64,000 bases of DNA from Campylobacter concisus (GTDB lineage: Bacteria; Campylobacterota; Campylobacteria; Campylobacterales; Campylobacteraceae). Position 1 is the stretch's first letter, and each line of letters begins with the position of its first letter. This document shows, piece by piece, positions 27,015 through 39,521 of this stretch. The notes under the pieces were generated by a model, which did no database searches, was not told where the DNA came from, and saw only the letters and a list, made by a program, of their open reading frames with translations. Made by a program: the position numbers and the translations under genes. The stretch is from contig NZ_PIQS01000001.1 in the NCBI RefSeq assembly GCF_003048405.1, positions 868,001-932,000 of the forward strand. Reading direction: 5' to 3'.

Positions 27015-29771
27015 ATGGACTACAAAGAGACACTTTTACTCCCAGAGACAAATTTCCCGATGCGCGGAAATCTCCCACAAAATGAACCACAAAGACTAAA
27101 ATCATGGTACGAAGAGCGCAAGGTTTATGAAAAAATGAAGAAAAATCGCCAAAAAGCGGTTAAAAACTTCAACATCCACGACGGCCCTCCGTATGCGAAC
27201 GGCCACCTTCACATCGGCCACGCGTTAAATAAAATTTTAAAAGATATCATCACAAAAACGCACTATTTTTACGGCGAAAACGTCCGCTACGTGCCAGGCT
27301 GGGACTGCCATGGCTTGCCGATCGAGCAACAAGTCGAAGTTAAGCTTGGTGATAAGAAAAAAGAGCTTAGCAAGGTCGAGATCAGGGAGCTTTGCAGACA
27401 GCACGCGAGAGAATTTATAGACATTCAGCGAAATGAGTTTAAAAGCCTTGGCATCATCGGCGACTTTGAAAATCCATACATGACGATGAAATTTGAGTTT
27501 GAGGCTGACATCTACAAAGCACTTTGCGAGATCGCTAAAAAGGGGCTTTTGGTTGAAAGAAGCAAGCCAGTTTATTGGAGCTGGGCAGCTAGATCGGCGC
27601 TAGCTGAAGCTGAGGTCGAGTACGAGGAAAAAGAGGACTACTCTATTTACGTAGCATTTGAGCTTGACAGCGACGCGCTAGAAAAGCTTGGCGTAAAAGA
27701 GGCAAGCGCTGTCATCTGGACGACCACGCCTTGGACACTCCCAGCAAATCAAGCCATAAGCCTAAAACCAGATGAAATTTATGTGCTAACAGCTGAAAAT
27801 TTGATCTTTGCAAAGCCACTACTAGAAAGTGTTGTAGAGAGCGGCCTAAGCAAGGGCGAGGTCAAAAAAGAGTTTAAATCAAGCCTGCTTGAAAACACTC
27901 ACGCGATAAATCCGCTAAACGGCAGAAAGTCGCGATTTTTACTAGGCGATCACGTCATGATGGATGGTGGTACTGGACTTGTTCATACAGCTCCAGGACA
28001 CGGCGAGGACGACTACTACGTCTGCTTAAAATATGGCTTTAGCGAAATTTTGATGCCAGTTGATGATGGTGGCTGCTACGATGAGAGCATAAAACATCAC
28101 GGACTATTTAGAAGTGACGTGGTAGATGAGTTTGTCGGTATGCACATCTTTAAAGCAAATGAGAAAATTTTAGAGCTACTTGGCAAAAGCTTGCTTAGCG
28201 TCTCTAAATTTAGGCACTCTTATCCATTCTGCTGGAGAACGCACAAGCCTGTTATTTATAGAGCTACAAAGCAGTGGTTTATAGCTATGGACGAGGCTAA
28301 ACTAGGCGGAAAAACACTTAGACAAACAGCGCTAAAAGAGCTTGAAAAGGTTAAATTTTATCCAAGTGTTGGCATAAAAAGAATAGGCTCAATGATAGAA
28401 AATCGCCCAGACTGGTGTATCTCTCGTCAGCGTGACTGGGGTGTGCCGATCGCGTTTTTCAGAGATAAAGCGACAAAAGAAGTTATATTTGATAGTGAAA
28501 TTTTAGACCACATTGCAGGTATTTTTAAGGAAAAAGGCGCTGATGCGTGGTGGGCGCTAAGCATAGATGAGCTTTTACCAAAGGGCACAAAATACAAGGC
28601 TGAAAATTTAGAAAAAGTGATGGACATTCTTGACGTTTGGTTTGATAGCGGCTCGACATGGCATGCGGTCTTGCAAAGCGACAACTACGACGCTGGCAAA
28701 TACCCTTCAAGCATGTATCTAGAGGGCTCAGATCAGCACCGCGGCTGGTTTCAAAGCTCGCTTCTAGTAAGCACAGCTATAAATTCTCACGCACCTTACG
28801 AGAGCATCCTAACTCACGGCTTTACTGTCGATGCCAAGGGCGAGAAAATGAGCAAGAGCAAGGGCAACGTCATCGCTCCACAAGACGTGGCTAAGACTCA
28901 CGGCGTGGAAATTTTACGCCTTTGGGTTGGCATGAGTGATTATTCAAGCGATTTAAAGATAAGTGAAGATATATTAAAACAAATCAGCGAGCAATACCGC
29001 AAAATCCGCAACACGATCCGCTTCTTGCTAGCAAACGTAAATGATCTTGAGAGCCTAAATACAGAGTTTAATATCCTTGATAAATGGATATTAGCGCGTG
29101 CTAAAAAGGTCTTTGACGAGGCGAGCGCTTGCTTTAAAAATTATGACTTTTCAAAGGGCTTTAACATCCTTTTAAATTTTCTATCAGCCGATCTTAGCGG
29201 CGTATATCTTGACGTTTGCAAAGATAGACTCTACTGCGACGCAAAAGACGCCCCAAGAAGAAGATCAGCTCAAAGTGCGATGGCGATCATCACAAAGGCA
29301 CTTTTGCCACTCATCGCTCCAACGCTTACTTACACCGTCGATGAGGTGATGGACTACGCTCCAAAGATCATCAAAGGCGACGCAAAAGACGCGTTTGATC
29401 TAGTCTATGAGCCAATCAAATTTGACCTTAGCTTTGAAGATGAGCTGCTTTTTGCCAGCAGGGAGAAATTTAACGAGATCGTGGATGTTCTTAAAAAAGA
29501 CAAGAAGATAAAATCAACTCTAGAGCTAAGCCTAGAGACCACCAACCACAACATCACAAGCTACGACGAGCGCGAAGTGGCCGATCTTTACATGGTAAGC
29601 TCGGTCAGGGCTTATGATGATAGCGAGCCATTAGCCGAGTTTGAGTTAGAGGGCGATAAATTTAAGATCATAGTAAGCAACCTTCACAAATGCCCAAGAT
29701 GCTGGAAATTTAACGCTAGCAAAGAAGATGCACTTTGCCCAAGATGCGAAGAGGTCATAAGTGCTAAGTGA
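27015..29771 (+). CDS. ileS: Isoleucyl-tRNA synthetase
   Basis: A 918-residue class I synthetase. Visible are the HIGH motif in [15 protein letters not shown], the editing domain region with [12 protein letters not shown], the zinc-free core [18 protein letters not shown] in [13 protein letters not shown], and a C-terminal zinc ribbon CPRCWKFN plus LCPRCEEV. It is the bacterial type, as shown by the C-terminal four-cysteine ribbon. Length is normal. The stop overlaps a small membrane ORF, and gatA follows, the same order as in C. jejuni (recalled). Confidence 0.98.
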   Translation: MDYKETLLLPETNFPMRGNLPQNEPQRLKSWYEERKVYEKMKKNRQKAVKNFNIHDGPPYANGHLHIGHALNKILKDIITKTHYFYGENVRYVPGWDCHGLPIEQQVEVKLGDKKKELSKVEIRELCRQHAREFIDIQRNEFKSLGIIGDFENPYMTMKFEFEADIYKALCEIAKKGLLVERSKPVYWSWAARSALAEAEVEYEEKEDYSIYVAFELDSDALEKLGVKEASAVIWTTTPWTLPANQAISLKPDEIYVLTAENLIFAKPLLESVVESGLSKGEVKKEFKSSLLENTHAINPLNGRKSRFLLGDHVMMDGGTGLVHTAPGHGEDDYYVCLKYGFSEILMPVDDGGCYDESIKHHGLFRSDVVDEFVGMHIFKANEKILELLGKSLLSVSKFRHSYPFCWRTHKPVIYRATKQWFIAMDEAKLGGKTLRQTALKELEKVKFYPSVGIKRIGSMIENRPDWCISRQRDWGVPIAFFRDKATKEVIFDSEILDHIAGIFKEKGADAWWALSIDELLPKGTKYKAENLEKVMDILDVWFDSGSTWHAVLQSDNYDAGKYPSSMYLEGSDQHRGWFQSSLLVSTAINSHAPYESILTHGFTVDAKGEKMSKSKGNVIAPQDVAKTHGVEILRLWVGMSDYSSDLKISEDILKQISEQYRKIRNTIRFLLANVNDLESLNTEFNILDKWILARAKKVFDEASACFKNYDFSKGFNILLNFLSADLSGVYLDVCKDRLYCDAKDAPRRRSAQSAMAIITKALLPLIAPTLTYTVDEVMDYAPKIIKGDAKDAFDLVYEPIKFDLSFEDELLFASREKFNEIVDVLKKDKKIKSTLELSLETTNHNITSYDEREVADLYMVSSVRAYDDSEPLAEFELEGDKFKIIVSNLHKCPRCWKFNASKEDALCPRCEEVISAK

Positions 29772-29865
29772 GCCAGTAAGCACAACTATCATAGTCGCAA
29801 CGATCGCCGCGGTGGTCGTTGTTAGCTTGTTTGGCATATTTTTGGTTAATAAATTTAAAGGATAA
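29761..29865 (+). CDS. 34-residue single-helix membrane protein
   Basis: A GTG-started 34-codon frame overlaps the last 11 bases of ileS and ends five bases before the gatA start. It reads [18 protein letters not shown] and then a helix [11 protein letters not shown] before NKFKG. That is one clear membrane segment with a basic tail, so N-out/C-in is likely. A small membrane ORF sits at the same place in C. jejuni (Cj1060c, recalled), and conserved placement supports that it is real. Function is unknown. Confidence 0.65.
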   Translation: MLSEPVSTTIIVATIAAVVVVSLFGIFLVNKFKG

Positions 29866-29870
29866 AAATA

Positions 29871-32681
<2,811 letters not shown>

Positions 32682-32682
<1 letters not shown>

Positions 32683-33788
32683 TGTTAGACCTGCAGACTA
32701 GAACTATTAAATTTAACGAGCCACTCTATCTTGAGAGTGGCCGTATACTATCAAATTTTAAGCTTATTTATGAGACTTATGGCACGTTAAATGCCGATAA
32801 AAGCAACGTTATTGTCATCTGCCACGCCCTAACTGGCTCGCACCACGCTGCTGGCACCTACGCAGGCGATGAGAAAGCTGGCTGGTGGGACGGGCTAATA
32901 GGCAGCAAAAAGGCGGTCGATACGGATAAATTTTACGTTATTTGCGTAAATATCTTAGGCTCGTGCTTTGGCTCGACCTCGCCGCTAAGTGTTGATAGAA
33001 GTAGCGGCAAAGAGTATAGGCTAAATTTCCCAGTCCTTGCCATAAGTGACGTGGTAAAGGCGCAGATGAGGCTATTTAACGAGCTTGGTATCACAAGAGC
33101 AAGAGCTGTGATCGGCGGTAGTCTTGGCGGTATGCAAGCACTTTGCTACGCTATCGAGTTTCCAGAATTTGCGCAGGATATCATAATGCTTGCAAGTACC
33201 TATCAGACCAAGCCATGGGCGATAGCTTTTAACAAAATCGCCATCGAAGCCATTTTAAACGATGAAAATTTCAAAAACGGCGAATACGACGTAGAATTTA
33301 TAAGAAAAAATGGGCTAAAGGGTATGGCTTACGGCAGGATGGCAGGGCACATCAGCTTTTTAAGCCCTGATAGCATGGATGAGAAATTTGGACGAAATTA
33401 CGTAGAAACTGACGGCCTTTACGAGCTTTCTGGACGTTTTCAGGTAGATCGCTACATGGAGTACAACGGTTACAACTTCCCAAAGAGGTTTGATCCACTA
33501 AGCTACCTATATATCGTAAAGATGATGAATATCTTTGACTGTACAAGACACTATGACAACCTAAAAGACGCCCTTGCGCCGATAAAAGCAAACTTGCATC
33601 TAATCGCTTTCAAAGGCGATCTACTCTTTCCGCCATGCTGTATGAGAGAGATTTATGACACACTTTGTGAGATGGGGCGAGGAGAGAATACAAATTTCGT
33701 AGAGATAGATAGTAACTACGGCCATGACGCATTTTTGGTCGAGATAGAAAAATTTGATGGATATATAAAAAATATATTAAAAGGATAG
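32682..33788 (+). CDS. metX: Homoserine O-acetyltransferase
   Basis: A 368-residue alpha/beta hydrolase-fold acyltransferase that activates homoserine for methionine synthesis. The nucleophile elbow is GGSLGGMQAL (Ser near residue 148), and the end carries FKGDLLFPP and DSNYGHDAFLVE, which hold the catalytic Asp and His. Oxyanion-region CHALTGSHHAAG is present. Whether the donor is acetyl- or succinyl-CoA cannot be decided by eye. GTG start, overlapping guaB by one base; xseB follows after three bases. Confidence 0.93.
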
Positions 33789-33791
33789 AAA

Positions 33792-33983
33792 ATGGAGCAA
33801 AAAGAGCAAAGCTTTGAAGAAAAATTAGCCCTAGCAGATAAAATTTTAAATGATCTAAATAAAGATGATGTGAGCTTAGAAAATAGCATAAAGCTGCACG
33901 AACAAGGCAAAAAGCTCTTAAATGAAGCAAGAGAAATTTTAGAAAATGCAAAACTTAGCATAAAGCAGGTGGATGATGAGTAA
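33792..33983 (+). CDS. xseB: Exodeoxyribonuclease VII small subunit
   Basis: A 63-residue, Lys/Glu-rich helical protein matching XseB: SFEEKLALADKILNDLNKDD, then SLENSIKLHEQGKKLLNEA and EILENAKLSIKQV. It would bind several copies per XseA in exonuclease VII. xseA is not in the window. It overlaps the next gene by 11 bases, and its position before the C-N hydrolase fits a small coiled-coil gene in C. jejuni (recalled). Confidence 0.85.
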   Translation: MEQKEQSFEEKLALADKILNDLNKDDVSLENSIKLHEQGKKLLNEAREILENAKLSIKQVDDE

Positions 33984-34770
33984 AATTTGTGCTCTTCAGC
34001 TACCAACTCAGCCTTTAAGTGAGGCAAGGCTTGATTATTACCTAAAAATTTGTGCGGACGAAAACGCAAGGCTAGTTGTACTTGGTGAATATGTGCTAAA
34101 TAGCTTCTTTAAAGAGCTCATTAGCATGCCAAAAAGCCTTATAAAAGAGCAAAGCGAGCGCAAGAAAGAGGCTCTTTTTGCAATGGCAAAAAAGTATGAT
34201 CTAAATATCGTTGCACCCATTGTAAATCTAAAAGGTAAGGAAATTTTTAAAAGTTTAGCTAAATTTACCCCAACACAAGTCAAGCTATATGATCAGCAAA
34301 TTCTCATGCCTTACGCTCACTGGAATGAGGCGAAATTCTTTAATAACACAAGCGATGAGCTAAATTTGCCTGTCTTTACATATGATAAATTTAAGGTCGG
34401 CGTCATGTTTGGCTATGAGGCGCACTTTGATGTGTGCTGGGCGTATATGAGCGCTAAAAAGGTCGATATCGTGCTCGTGCCAACGGCTTGTACATTTTTC
34501 TCGCAGGCGCGCTGGGAGGAGCTTTTAAAGGTTAGAGCTTTTACAAATAATGTCTACGTGCTGCGCGTAAACCGCGTAGGAAGCCACAAGAGCGATGATA
34601 CGCAGTGGAGCTTTTACGGCGATTCGATGCTTATTAATCCGTTTGGTGAAGTTAAAAATAAACTCGGCAAGAACGAAGAGATGATGATCGATGAGCTTAG
34701 CAAAAAGGAGCTTAGCGAGGCTAGAAGCACTTGGGGCTTTATGCATATAGAGGCTAAATTTAAAAGATAA
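33973..34770 (+). CDS. Carbon-nitrogen hydrolase (nitrilase superfamily)
   Basis: A 265-residue nitrilase-fold protein; the ATG at 33976 is an equally good start. The catalytic Glu is in VVLGEYVLNSFF and the nucleophile Cys in VPTACTFFSQARWEELLKVRA, with the second Glu after it. At the place of the catalytic Lys (usually Y-x-K-x-H-L) the protein reads LYDQQILMPY, so Gln replaces Lys in my alignment by eye. It may be a changed-activity or inactive relative, or the Lys may be supplied elsewhere. The substrate is unknown. Confidence 0.83.
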   Translation: MMSKICALQLPTQPLSEARLDYYLKICADENARLVVLGEYVLNSFFKELISMPKSLIKEQSERKKEALFAMAKKYDLNIVAPIVNLKGKEIFKSLAKFTPTQVKLYDQQILMPYAHWNEAKFFNNTSDELNLPVFTYDKFKVGVMFGYEAHFDVCWAYMSAKKVDIVLVPTACTFFSQARWEELLKVRAFTNNVYVLRVNRVGSHKSDDTQWSFYGDSMLINPFGEVKNKLGKNEEMMIDELSKKELSEARSTWGFMHIEAKFKR

Positions 34771-34843
34771 AAGAAGACCGTAACTGGACGGGAAGCGAGC
34801 TTAACAAGAATGAGTGCTCTTTAAAGGAATTTTGGAGTAAATT

Positions 34844-35197
34844 TTGAAACGAAGTGACGTTGAGAGATATATAAAAGAGAAATTTGACATTTTAGGTGAG
34901 CAAATTTTCCCAAAATATCCAAAATTTAGTGTCTTTCGTCACAAGAAAGACAAGAAGTGGTTTGCGCTACTTATGCAGTTAAGCGTTAGTAAGCTTGGCC
35001 TTGAAAGTGACGAAATGATCGATGTTTTAAATCTAAAATGCAGCCCTGATCTAGCGATGGTGCTAGTTGACGAGGAACAAATTTTTAAAGCCTATCACAT
35101 GAACAAAAAGCACTGGATAAGTGTAAATTTAAACTCCAAAATCTCACAAAAAACCGTTTTTGATCTGATAGATGAAAGCTTTACCTTAAGCAAATAA
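34844..35197 (+). CDS. MmcQ/YjbR family protein
   Basis: A 117-residue small cytoplasmic protein of the MmcQ/YjbR (CyaY-like fold) group. Visible signatures are the N-terminal helix SDVERYIKEKF, the WFALLMQL strand, LNLKCSPDLAMVL, and AYHMNKKHWISVNL before the final helix. It starts with TTG after TTGGAG, six bases away. The family has DNA-binding-like folds but no proven general role. It stands between the C-N hydrolase and murC, with short gaps. Confidence 0.82.
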   Translation: MKRSDVERYIKEKFDILGEQIFPKYPKFSVFRHKKDKKWFALLMQLSVSKLGLESDEMIDVLNLKCSPDLAMVLVDEEQIFKAYHMNKKHWISVNLNSKISQKTVFDLIDESFTLSK

Positions 35198-35232
35198 AAG
35201 CCATTTTCAGCCTTAAATTTAGTAGTTTTTGT

Positions 35233-35238
35233 TAAAAT
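35233..35238 (+). promoter_or_regulatory. -10-like box before murC
   Basis: TAAAAT is followed by CACGAAAAA, similar to the TATAATCACGCAAAAA at the adhesin and exbB promoters. It lies 24 bases before the TTG of murC. Confidence 0.4.
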
Positions 35239-35261
35239 CACGAAAAACTTAAGGATAAAAT

Positions 35262-36590
35262 TTGCAAGAGCTAAACAACGAGATCAAAAAAGTCCATTTC
35301 ATCGGTATCGGCGGCATCGGCATCTCAGCCATCGCTAGATTTTTACACGAAAAAGGTCATAAGATAAGCGGCAGCGACATCAAAGAGAGCAAAACGACAC
35401 TGGAGCTAAAAGATGAAGGCATCGAGGTCATCACGCCGCACTGCAAAGAGGCGATAAAAGACCAAGACTTCGTGGTCTATTCAGCTGCGATAAAAGAGGA
35501 TAACATCGAGCTAGTGGAGGCCAGACGAAAGGGCATAAAGTGCTTTTCAAGAAAAGAAATTTTACCTTATGTGCTTGAAGATAAGTGCGTTTTTGCAGTT
35601 GCTGGCGCACACGGCAAGAGCACAACCTCTGCGATGTTAGCAAGCCTCATTGAAGGATCAGTGATTATTGGCGCCATCTCAAAGCAGTTTGGCTCAAATA
35701 TGCGCTACGCTAAAAGCGACAACGTCGTATTTGAGGCAGATGAGAGCGACTCGAGCTTCTTAAACTCAAACCCATATCTAGCCATCGTCACCAACGCAGA
35801 GCCAGAGCACATGGAGCACTACGACTACGATCTAGCTAAATTTTACGCAGCCTACAAGGGCTTTTTAGAGCGCGCAAAGGTTAGAGTGATAAACGCTGAG
35901 GATGAGTTTTTAAGCACGCTTAAGCTTGATGCTATTAGACTCTTTCCAAGCACTGACATCACCGAGCTTACGATGGTTGTAAGAGACTATCAACCATACA
36001 CTAGCTTCAATCTTAAAAATTTAGGCAAATTTGAAGCCTTTGGCATGGGTGAGCACATCGCCATAGACGCATCTTTGGCAATTCTTGCTGCGATGCACGA
36101 GACACCTCTAAAAGACATAAGAGAAAATTTACTAAATTTTAAAGGCATCAAAAAGCGTTTTGACATCCTTAGTGCAAATAAAAATTTCGTCCTAATCGAT
36201 GACTACGCACACCATCCAACCGAGATAAAAGCGACGCTAAAATCAGTCTTTGAATACGCCAAAATTTTAGGCATAAACAGTGTCACAGCAATATTTCAGC
36301 CGCACCGCTACACAAGGCTTAGCACAAATTTGCCTGGCTTTAAAGAGTGTTTTAAAGGCGTTGACGAGCTTGTCATCTTGCCAGTTTATGCAGCTGGAGA
36401 AAGTCCGATCGAAGTTGATATGAAGAGCGAATTTAGCGAGTATAACCCGATCTTTACCGATAAGGTCGAGAGGGTTGAAGAGAGCATAGAATTTACAGAT
36501 GAATTTGGCGTGAAAAACCGCCTGAGTGATGGCATCGTAGTTGGCTTTGGAGCGGGCGATATCAGCGTGCATCTAAGAGGCGGCTACTAA
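35262..36590 (+). CDS. murC: UDP-N-acetylmuramate-L-alanine ligase
   Basis: A 442-residue Mur ligase that adds L-Ala to UDP-MurNAc in peptidoglycan synthesis. The N-terminal UDP-binding loop is FIGIGGIGISAIARFL, the ATP loop GAHGKSTTSAML, then EADESDSSFL and the DDYAHHPTEIKATL block of the C-terminal domain. TTG start after AAGGATAAAAT. It opens a tight run of four genes ending in mutS2, with overlaps of 1, 7 and 4 bases, so they are translated as a unit. Confidence 0.97.
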   Translation: MQELNNEIKKVHFIGIGGIGISAIARFLHEKGHKISGSDIKESKTTLELKDEGIEVITPHCKEAIKDQDFVVYSAAIKEDNIELVEARRKGIKCFSRKEILPYVLEDKCVFAVAGAHGKSTTSAMLASLIEGSVIIGAISKQFGSNMRYAKSDNVVFEADESDSSFLNSNPYLAIVTNAEPEHMEHYDYDLAKFYAAYKGFLERAKVRVINAEDEFLSTLKLDAIRLFPSTDITELTMVVRDYQPYTSFNLKNLGKFEAFGMGEHIAIDASLAILAAMHETPLKDIRENLLNFKGIKKRFDILSANKNFVLIDDYAHHPTEIKATLKSVFEYAKILGINSVTAIFQPHRYTRLSTNLPGFKECFKGVDELVILPVYAAGESPIEVDMKSEFSEYNPIFTDKVERVEESIEFTDEFGVKNRLSDGIVVGFGAGDISVHLRGGY

Positions 36591-36907
36591 TGGATCTAGG
36601 TAACTTCAAGCACCAAGATGAAAATGAAATTTTAAAAGAGATAAAAGAAAAAGAGCTAAGTGAGGATGAAATTTCAAGCCTCATAAATTTAGGTAAAAAA
36701 GATATCTTGATCGCACTTGCAAGGGAGCAAAAGTTAAGTAGCGCTCAGATAAAAGATATGCTGCCAAATGCCCCGTATATGGCTGTCTGCTTGCTAGTTG
36801 AAAAACAAGATATCAGTGAGGTTATGGCAGAAATTTTAGAAAAGATCAAGCCTCATGCTGAGCTTTACAAAGAGCTCATCGCAAAGTATAAAGGCGTGAA
36901 ATGGTAA
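36590..36907 (+). CDS. Hypothetical helical protein between murC and mutS2
   Basis: A 105-residue, charged, mostly helical protein with no signal peptide. The sequence (LKEIKEKELSEDEISSLINLGKKDILIALAREQKLS) suggests small HEAT-like or helical-repeat units, but I do not recognise a family. It shares one base with the murC stop and overlaps the next gene by seven bases. Its place in a murC-mutS2 block suggests it is constantly coexpressed. No function can be stated. Confidence 0.75.
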   Translation: MDLGNFKHQDENEILKEIKEKELSEDEISSLINLGKKDILIALAREQKLSSAQIKDMLPNAPYMAVCLLVEKQDISEVMAEILEKIKPHAELYKELIAKYKGVKW

Positions 36908-37245
36908 GAAATTTGATAATAATCGCCGGTGTGATGCTACTTTTTGGGGCGATCTGGGCGATAAAAGATGAAAAGATCAGCAAACGCATAAAAGTGCTTG
37001 TTAACGCAGTGCTTGTAGCGATCCTTGTTTGCGTCTATTTTTACGAAGAGAATTTATCAAAAAATGAGGACGCCATCTCAAAGCTAGTTAGCGATTTTAA
37101 GCAGGGTAAAACACTAAAATGTGGCGAATACAACGTGAGCGCTGAGAAATTTAACTACGAATTTGGCACGGCGTCATTTTTGGCTAAAAGAGAATTTAGC
37201 GATCTCTCAGGCGTCATCGTGCCGATAAAAAGTTGTGAGCAATGA
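36901..37245 (+). CDS. Small inner-membrane protein between murC and mutS2
   Basis: A 114-residue protein with two N-terminal helices (about residues 4-21 and 31-49) and a ~65-residue soluble C-terminal tail containing two cysteines (KCGEYNVSAEKF and PIKSCEQ). The tail is short enough for periplasmic or cytoplasmic placement; its paired cysteines would favour the periplasm. The same position in C. jejuni holds a membrane protein (Cj1053c, recalled). It overlaps mutS2 by four bases. Confidence 0.78.
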   Translation: MVRNLIIIAGVMLLFGAIWAIKDEKISKRIKVLVNAVLVAILVCVYFYEENLSKNEDAISKLVSDFKQGKTLKCGEYNVSAEKFNYEFGTASFLAKREFSDLSGVIVPIKSCEQ

Positions 37246-39446
37246 CTGAAGAGATATTTTTAAAGCTAGATCTAGGCGAGTATCTGGATAAATTTAACTC
37301 CTTTTTAGCAAGGCAAAAACCGCTATTTTTACAAGGTGACAGCAAAATCCACTTTGAAAACATTAGCGAGCTTTCAAAGTATGATTTTAAGGCGCCTGAT
37401 GAGATAAAAGAGCTTGATGACACGCTTATGAGACTTAGCAAGCAAGCAGTGCTTCACATCAGCGAAATTTACGAGTTTGCAAAGATCATAAGATACTTTT
37501 CATATCTAAAAAAGCAAAAATTTGAAGGCAGGCTTGGCGAGTGGATAGCTAAAGTTGAAATCCCTGAAGCGATGAGCCAGATGGCAAACAGCTTTGATGA
37601 AAACGGCGAGTTTAGCGACAGCGTGGATGAGAGATTTCACGCGATAAAGCAGGCTTTTAGTGAGAAAAAACGCCAGATCGACGCCGAGCTTAAAAAGCTC
37701 ATCTACTCAAAGCATATCACGCCCTATCTAGTCGATACCCAGACGCACTACATCAACTCGCAAGAGGCACTTTTGGTGCGTGGCGGCTTTAATCACGCCC
37801 TAAAAGGCACCGTGATCGCTAGAAGCTCAGGCGGCTACTTCTACGTCGCACCTGCAAACACCGAGCGCCTAAAAAAGGAGCAAAGCGAGCTGCTTGATAG
37901 AAAAGAGGAGATTATTTTTGAACACTGCAAGAAATTTAGCCTACAGATGAACAAGAGCCTGCTCTTTTTGAAATTTATAAATAACGCTTTTGATCAGTTT
38001 GACGCATATCAGGCGCGTGTAAATTTGGCTAGGTCGCTTGACTATGAGTTTGTTTTGCCAAATAGCTCGCATGTTATCAAGCTTGAGAAATTTGCCCACC
38101 CGGCGCTAAAAAACCCAAAAAGCGTGAGTGTGGACTTTAGCAAAAAGGTACTTTTAATAACCGGCGTAAATGCTGGCGGTAAATCGATGCTTTTAAAATC
38201 AATCATCTCAGCCACGCTACTTGCAAAATATTTACTACCTATGCGTATAGACGCCAACCGCTCAACAATCGGCTCTTTTAAAGAATTTGACGCCATTATC
38301 GAAGATCCGCAAAGCGTAAAAAATGACATCTCGACCTTTGCTGGCAGGATGGTGCACTTTGCAAGGCTTTTTACTAAAAAGTCAATCATCATCGGCATCG
38401 ATGAGATCGAGCTTGGCACCGACTTTGAAGAGGCTGCGAGCTTGTATGGTGTTATGATAGAGCGACTCATTACCCAAGATATCAAAATGATCATCACGAC
38501 CCACCACAAACGCCTTGCGATGTTGCTAGCTAAAAACCCAGAGGTTGAGCTAGTGGCAGCACTTTACGACGAGGTGGCACAAAGGCCAAAATTTGAGTTT
38601 TTAAAAGGCACGATCGGCAAGTCTTATGCCTTTGAAACGGCGGCAAGATACGGCATATCTCAAAATTTAGTGGCACAGGCTAAGAAAATTTATGGCGAAG
38701 ATAAAGAGAATTTAAACGAGATCATCACAAAGACGCTAAATTTGCAAACCAAGCTTGATGAGGGGATAAAAGAGGTCACGGCAAAAGAGGAGCGGCTGGA
38801 GCGCTTGCTTGAGGAGCAAAAAGAGCTAAAAGAGAAAAATGAGATCAAACTAAATGCGACTATTTCGCGCCTGGAAAAAGAGTATTTTGAAGCGATAAAT
38901 GCGGCAAAAGCGGTTATAAATTTCAAGGATATAAAAGACAAACAAAGAGCGCTAAATGTGGCAAATGAGAAAAAAGCTGCTATCGTTAAGCCTAAAAAAA
39001 CTGAGCGCGAGAGCCTAAAAGTAGGTGATAGAGTGAAGTATGAAAATATCAAAGGCACGGTTTTAAGCATCTCAAAAAATGATGCAACGATCGAATCAAA
39101 TGGTATAAATTTACGCGTGCCACTTGAGCTTTTAAGAAAAAATGGCAACGAAGTAGTCTTACCTAAAAAAGGTGGCGTGAGTTTAAGTGTCGATAAGCCA
39201 AAAACGGCCTCACTCTCGCTTGATCTGCACGGCATGAGAGCTGACGAGGCGATAGCAAAGCTTGATAAATTTATCTCAGATAGTCTTGTTATGGGGTTTG
39301 ATGAGGTTAGCGTATTTCACGGCATCGGCACTGGCAAGCTCGCCTTTGCTGTCAAAAATTTCTTAAAAGAGCATCCAAGCGTGAAAGAATTTTTTGACGC
39401 ACCGGCAAATCAAGGCGGATATGGAGCTAAAATAGTCAGGCTTTAA
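37242..39446 (+). CDS. mutS2: MutS2 endonuclease/ATPase
   Basis: A 734-residue MutS2, which in Helicobacter and Campylobacter relatives limits recombination or rescues collided ribosomes. The MutS core ATPase has Walker A GVNAGGKSMLLKS, Walker B IIIGIDEIELGTDFEE and TTHHKRL. A long coiled-coil region (residues ~500-600) follows. The C-terminal Smr nuclease domain shows DLHGMRADEAIAKL and VFHGIGTGKLAFAV. The N-terminal mismatch-recognition domain of MutS is absent, as expected for MutS2. A hairpin overlaps its stop codon. Confidence 0.95.
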   Translation: MTEEIFLKLDLGEYLDKFNSFLARQKPLFLQGDSKIHFENISELSKYDFKAPDEIKELDDTLMRLSKQAVLHISEIYEFAKIIRYFSYLKKQKFEGRLGEWIAKVEIPEAMSQMANSFDENGEFSDSVDERFHAIKQAFSEKKRQIDAELKKLIYSKHITPYLVDTQTHYINSQEALLVRGGFNHALKGTVIARSSGGYFYVAPANTERLKKEQSELLDRKEEIIFEHCKKFSLQMNKSLLFLKFINNAFDQFDAYQARVNLARSLDYEFVLPNSSHVIKLEKFAHPALKNPKSVSVDFSKKVLLITGVNAGGKSMLLKSIISATLLAKYLLPMRIDANRSTIGSFKEFDAIIEDPQSVKNDISTFAGRMVHFARLFTKKSIIIGIDEIELGTDFEEAASLYGVMIERLITQDIKMIITTHHKRLAMLLAKNPEVELVAALYDEVAQRPKFEFLKGTIGKSYAFETAARYGISQNLVAQAKKIYGEDKENLNEIITKTLNLQTKLDEGIKEVTAKEERLERLLEEQKELKEKNEIKLNATISRLEKEYFEAINAAKAVINFKDIKDKQRALNVANEKKAAIVKPKKTERESLKVGDRVKYENIKGTVLSISKNDATIESNGINLRVPLELLRKNGNEVVLPKKGGVSLSVDKPKTASLSLDLHGMRADEAIAKLDKFISDSLVMGFDEVSVFHGIGTGKLAFAVKNFLKEHPSVKEFFDAPANQGGYGAKIVRL

Positions 39447-39465
39447 CTTTTTCCCAAAAGTTAAA
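39442..39465 (+). terminator. Hairpin after mutS2
   Basis: TTTAACTTTT and AAAAGTTAAA form a perfect 10-bp stem with a TCCC loop, overlapping the mutS2 stop. It is AT-rich and so only moderately strong. Confidence 0.55.
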
Positions 39466-39482
39466 ATTTATTTTAAGGTTGA

Positions 39483-39488
39483 TATAAT
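39483..39488 (+). promoter_or_regulatory. -10 box for EAL protein gene
   Basis: TATAAT in GTTGATATAATCAGG, 34 bases before the TTG start, after the mutS2 hairpin. Confidence 0.6.
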
Positions 39489-39521
39489 CAGGACAAGTAC
39501 ACAAAATAAGGGAAGTAACTT

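Noticed and set aside
37214..39235. Large minus-strand frames opposite mutS2
   Set aside because: Ser/Phe-rich antisense of a Lys/Glu-rich coiled-coil protein; no family signature.
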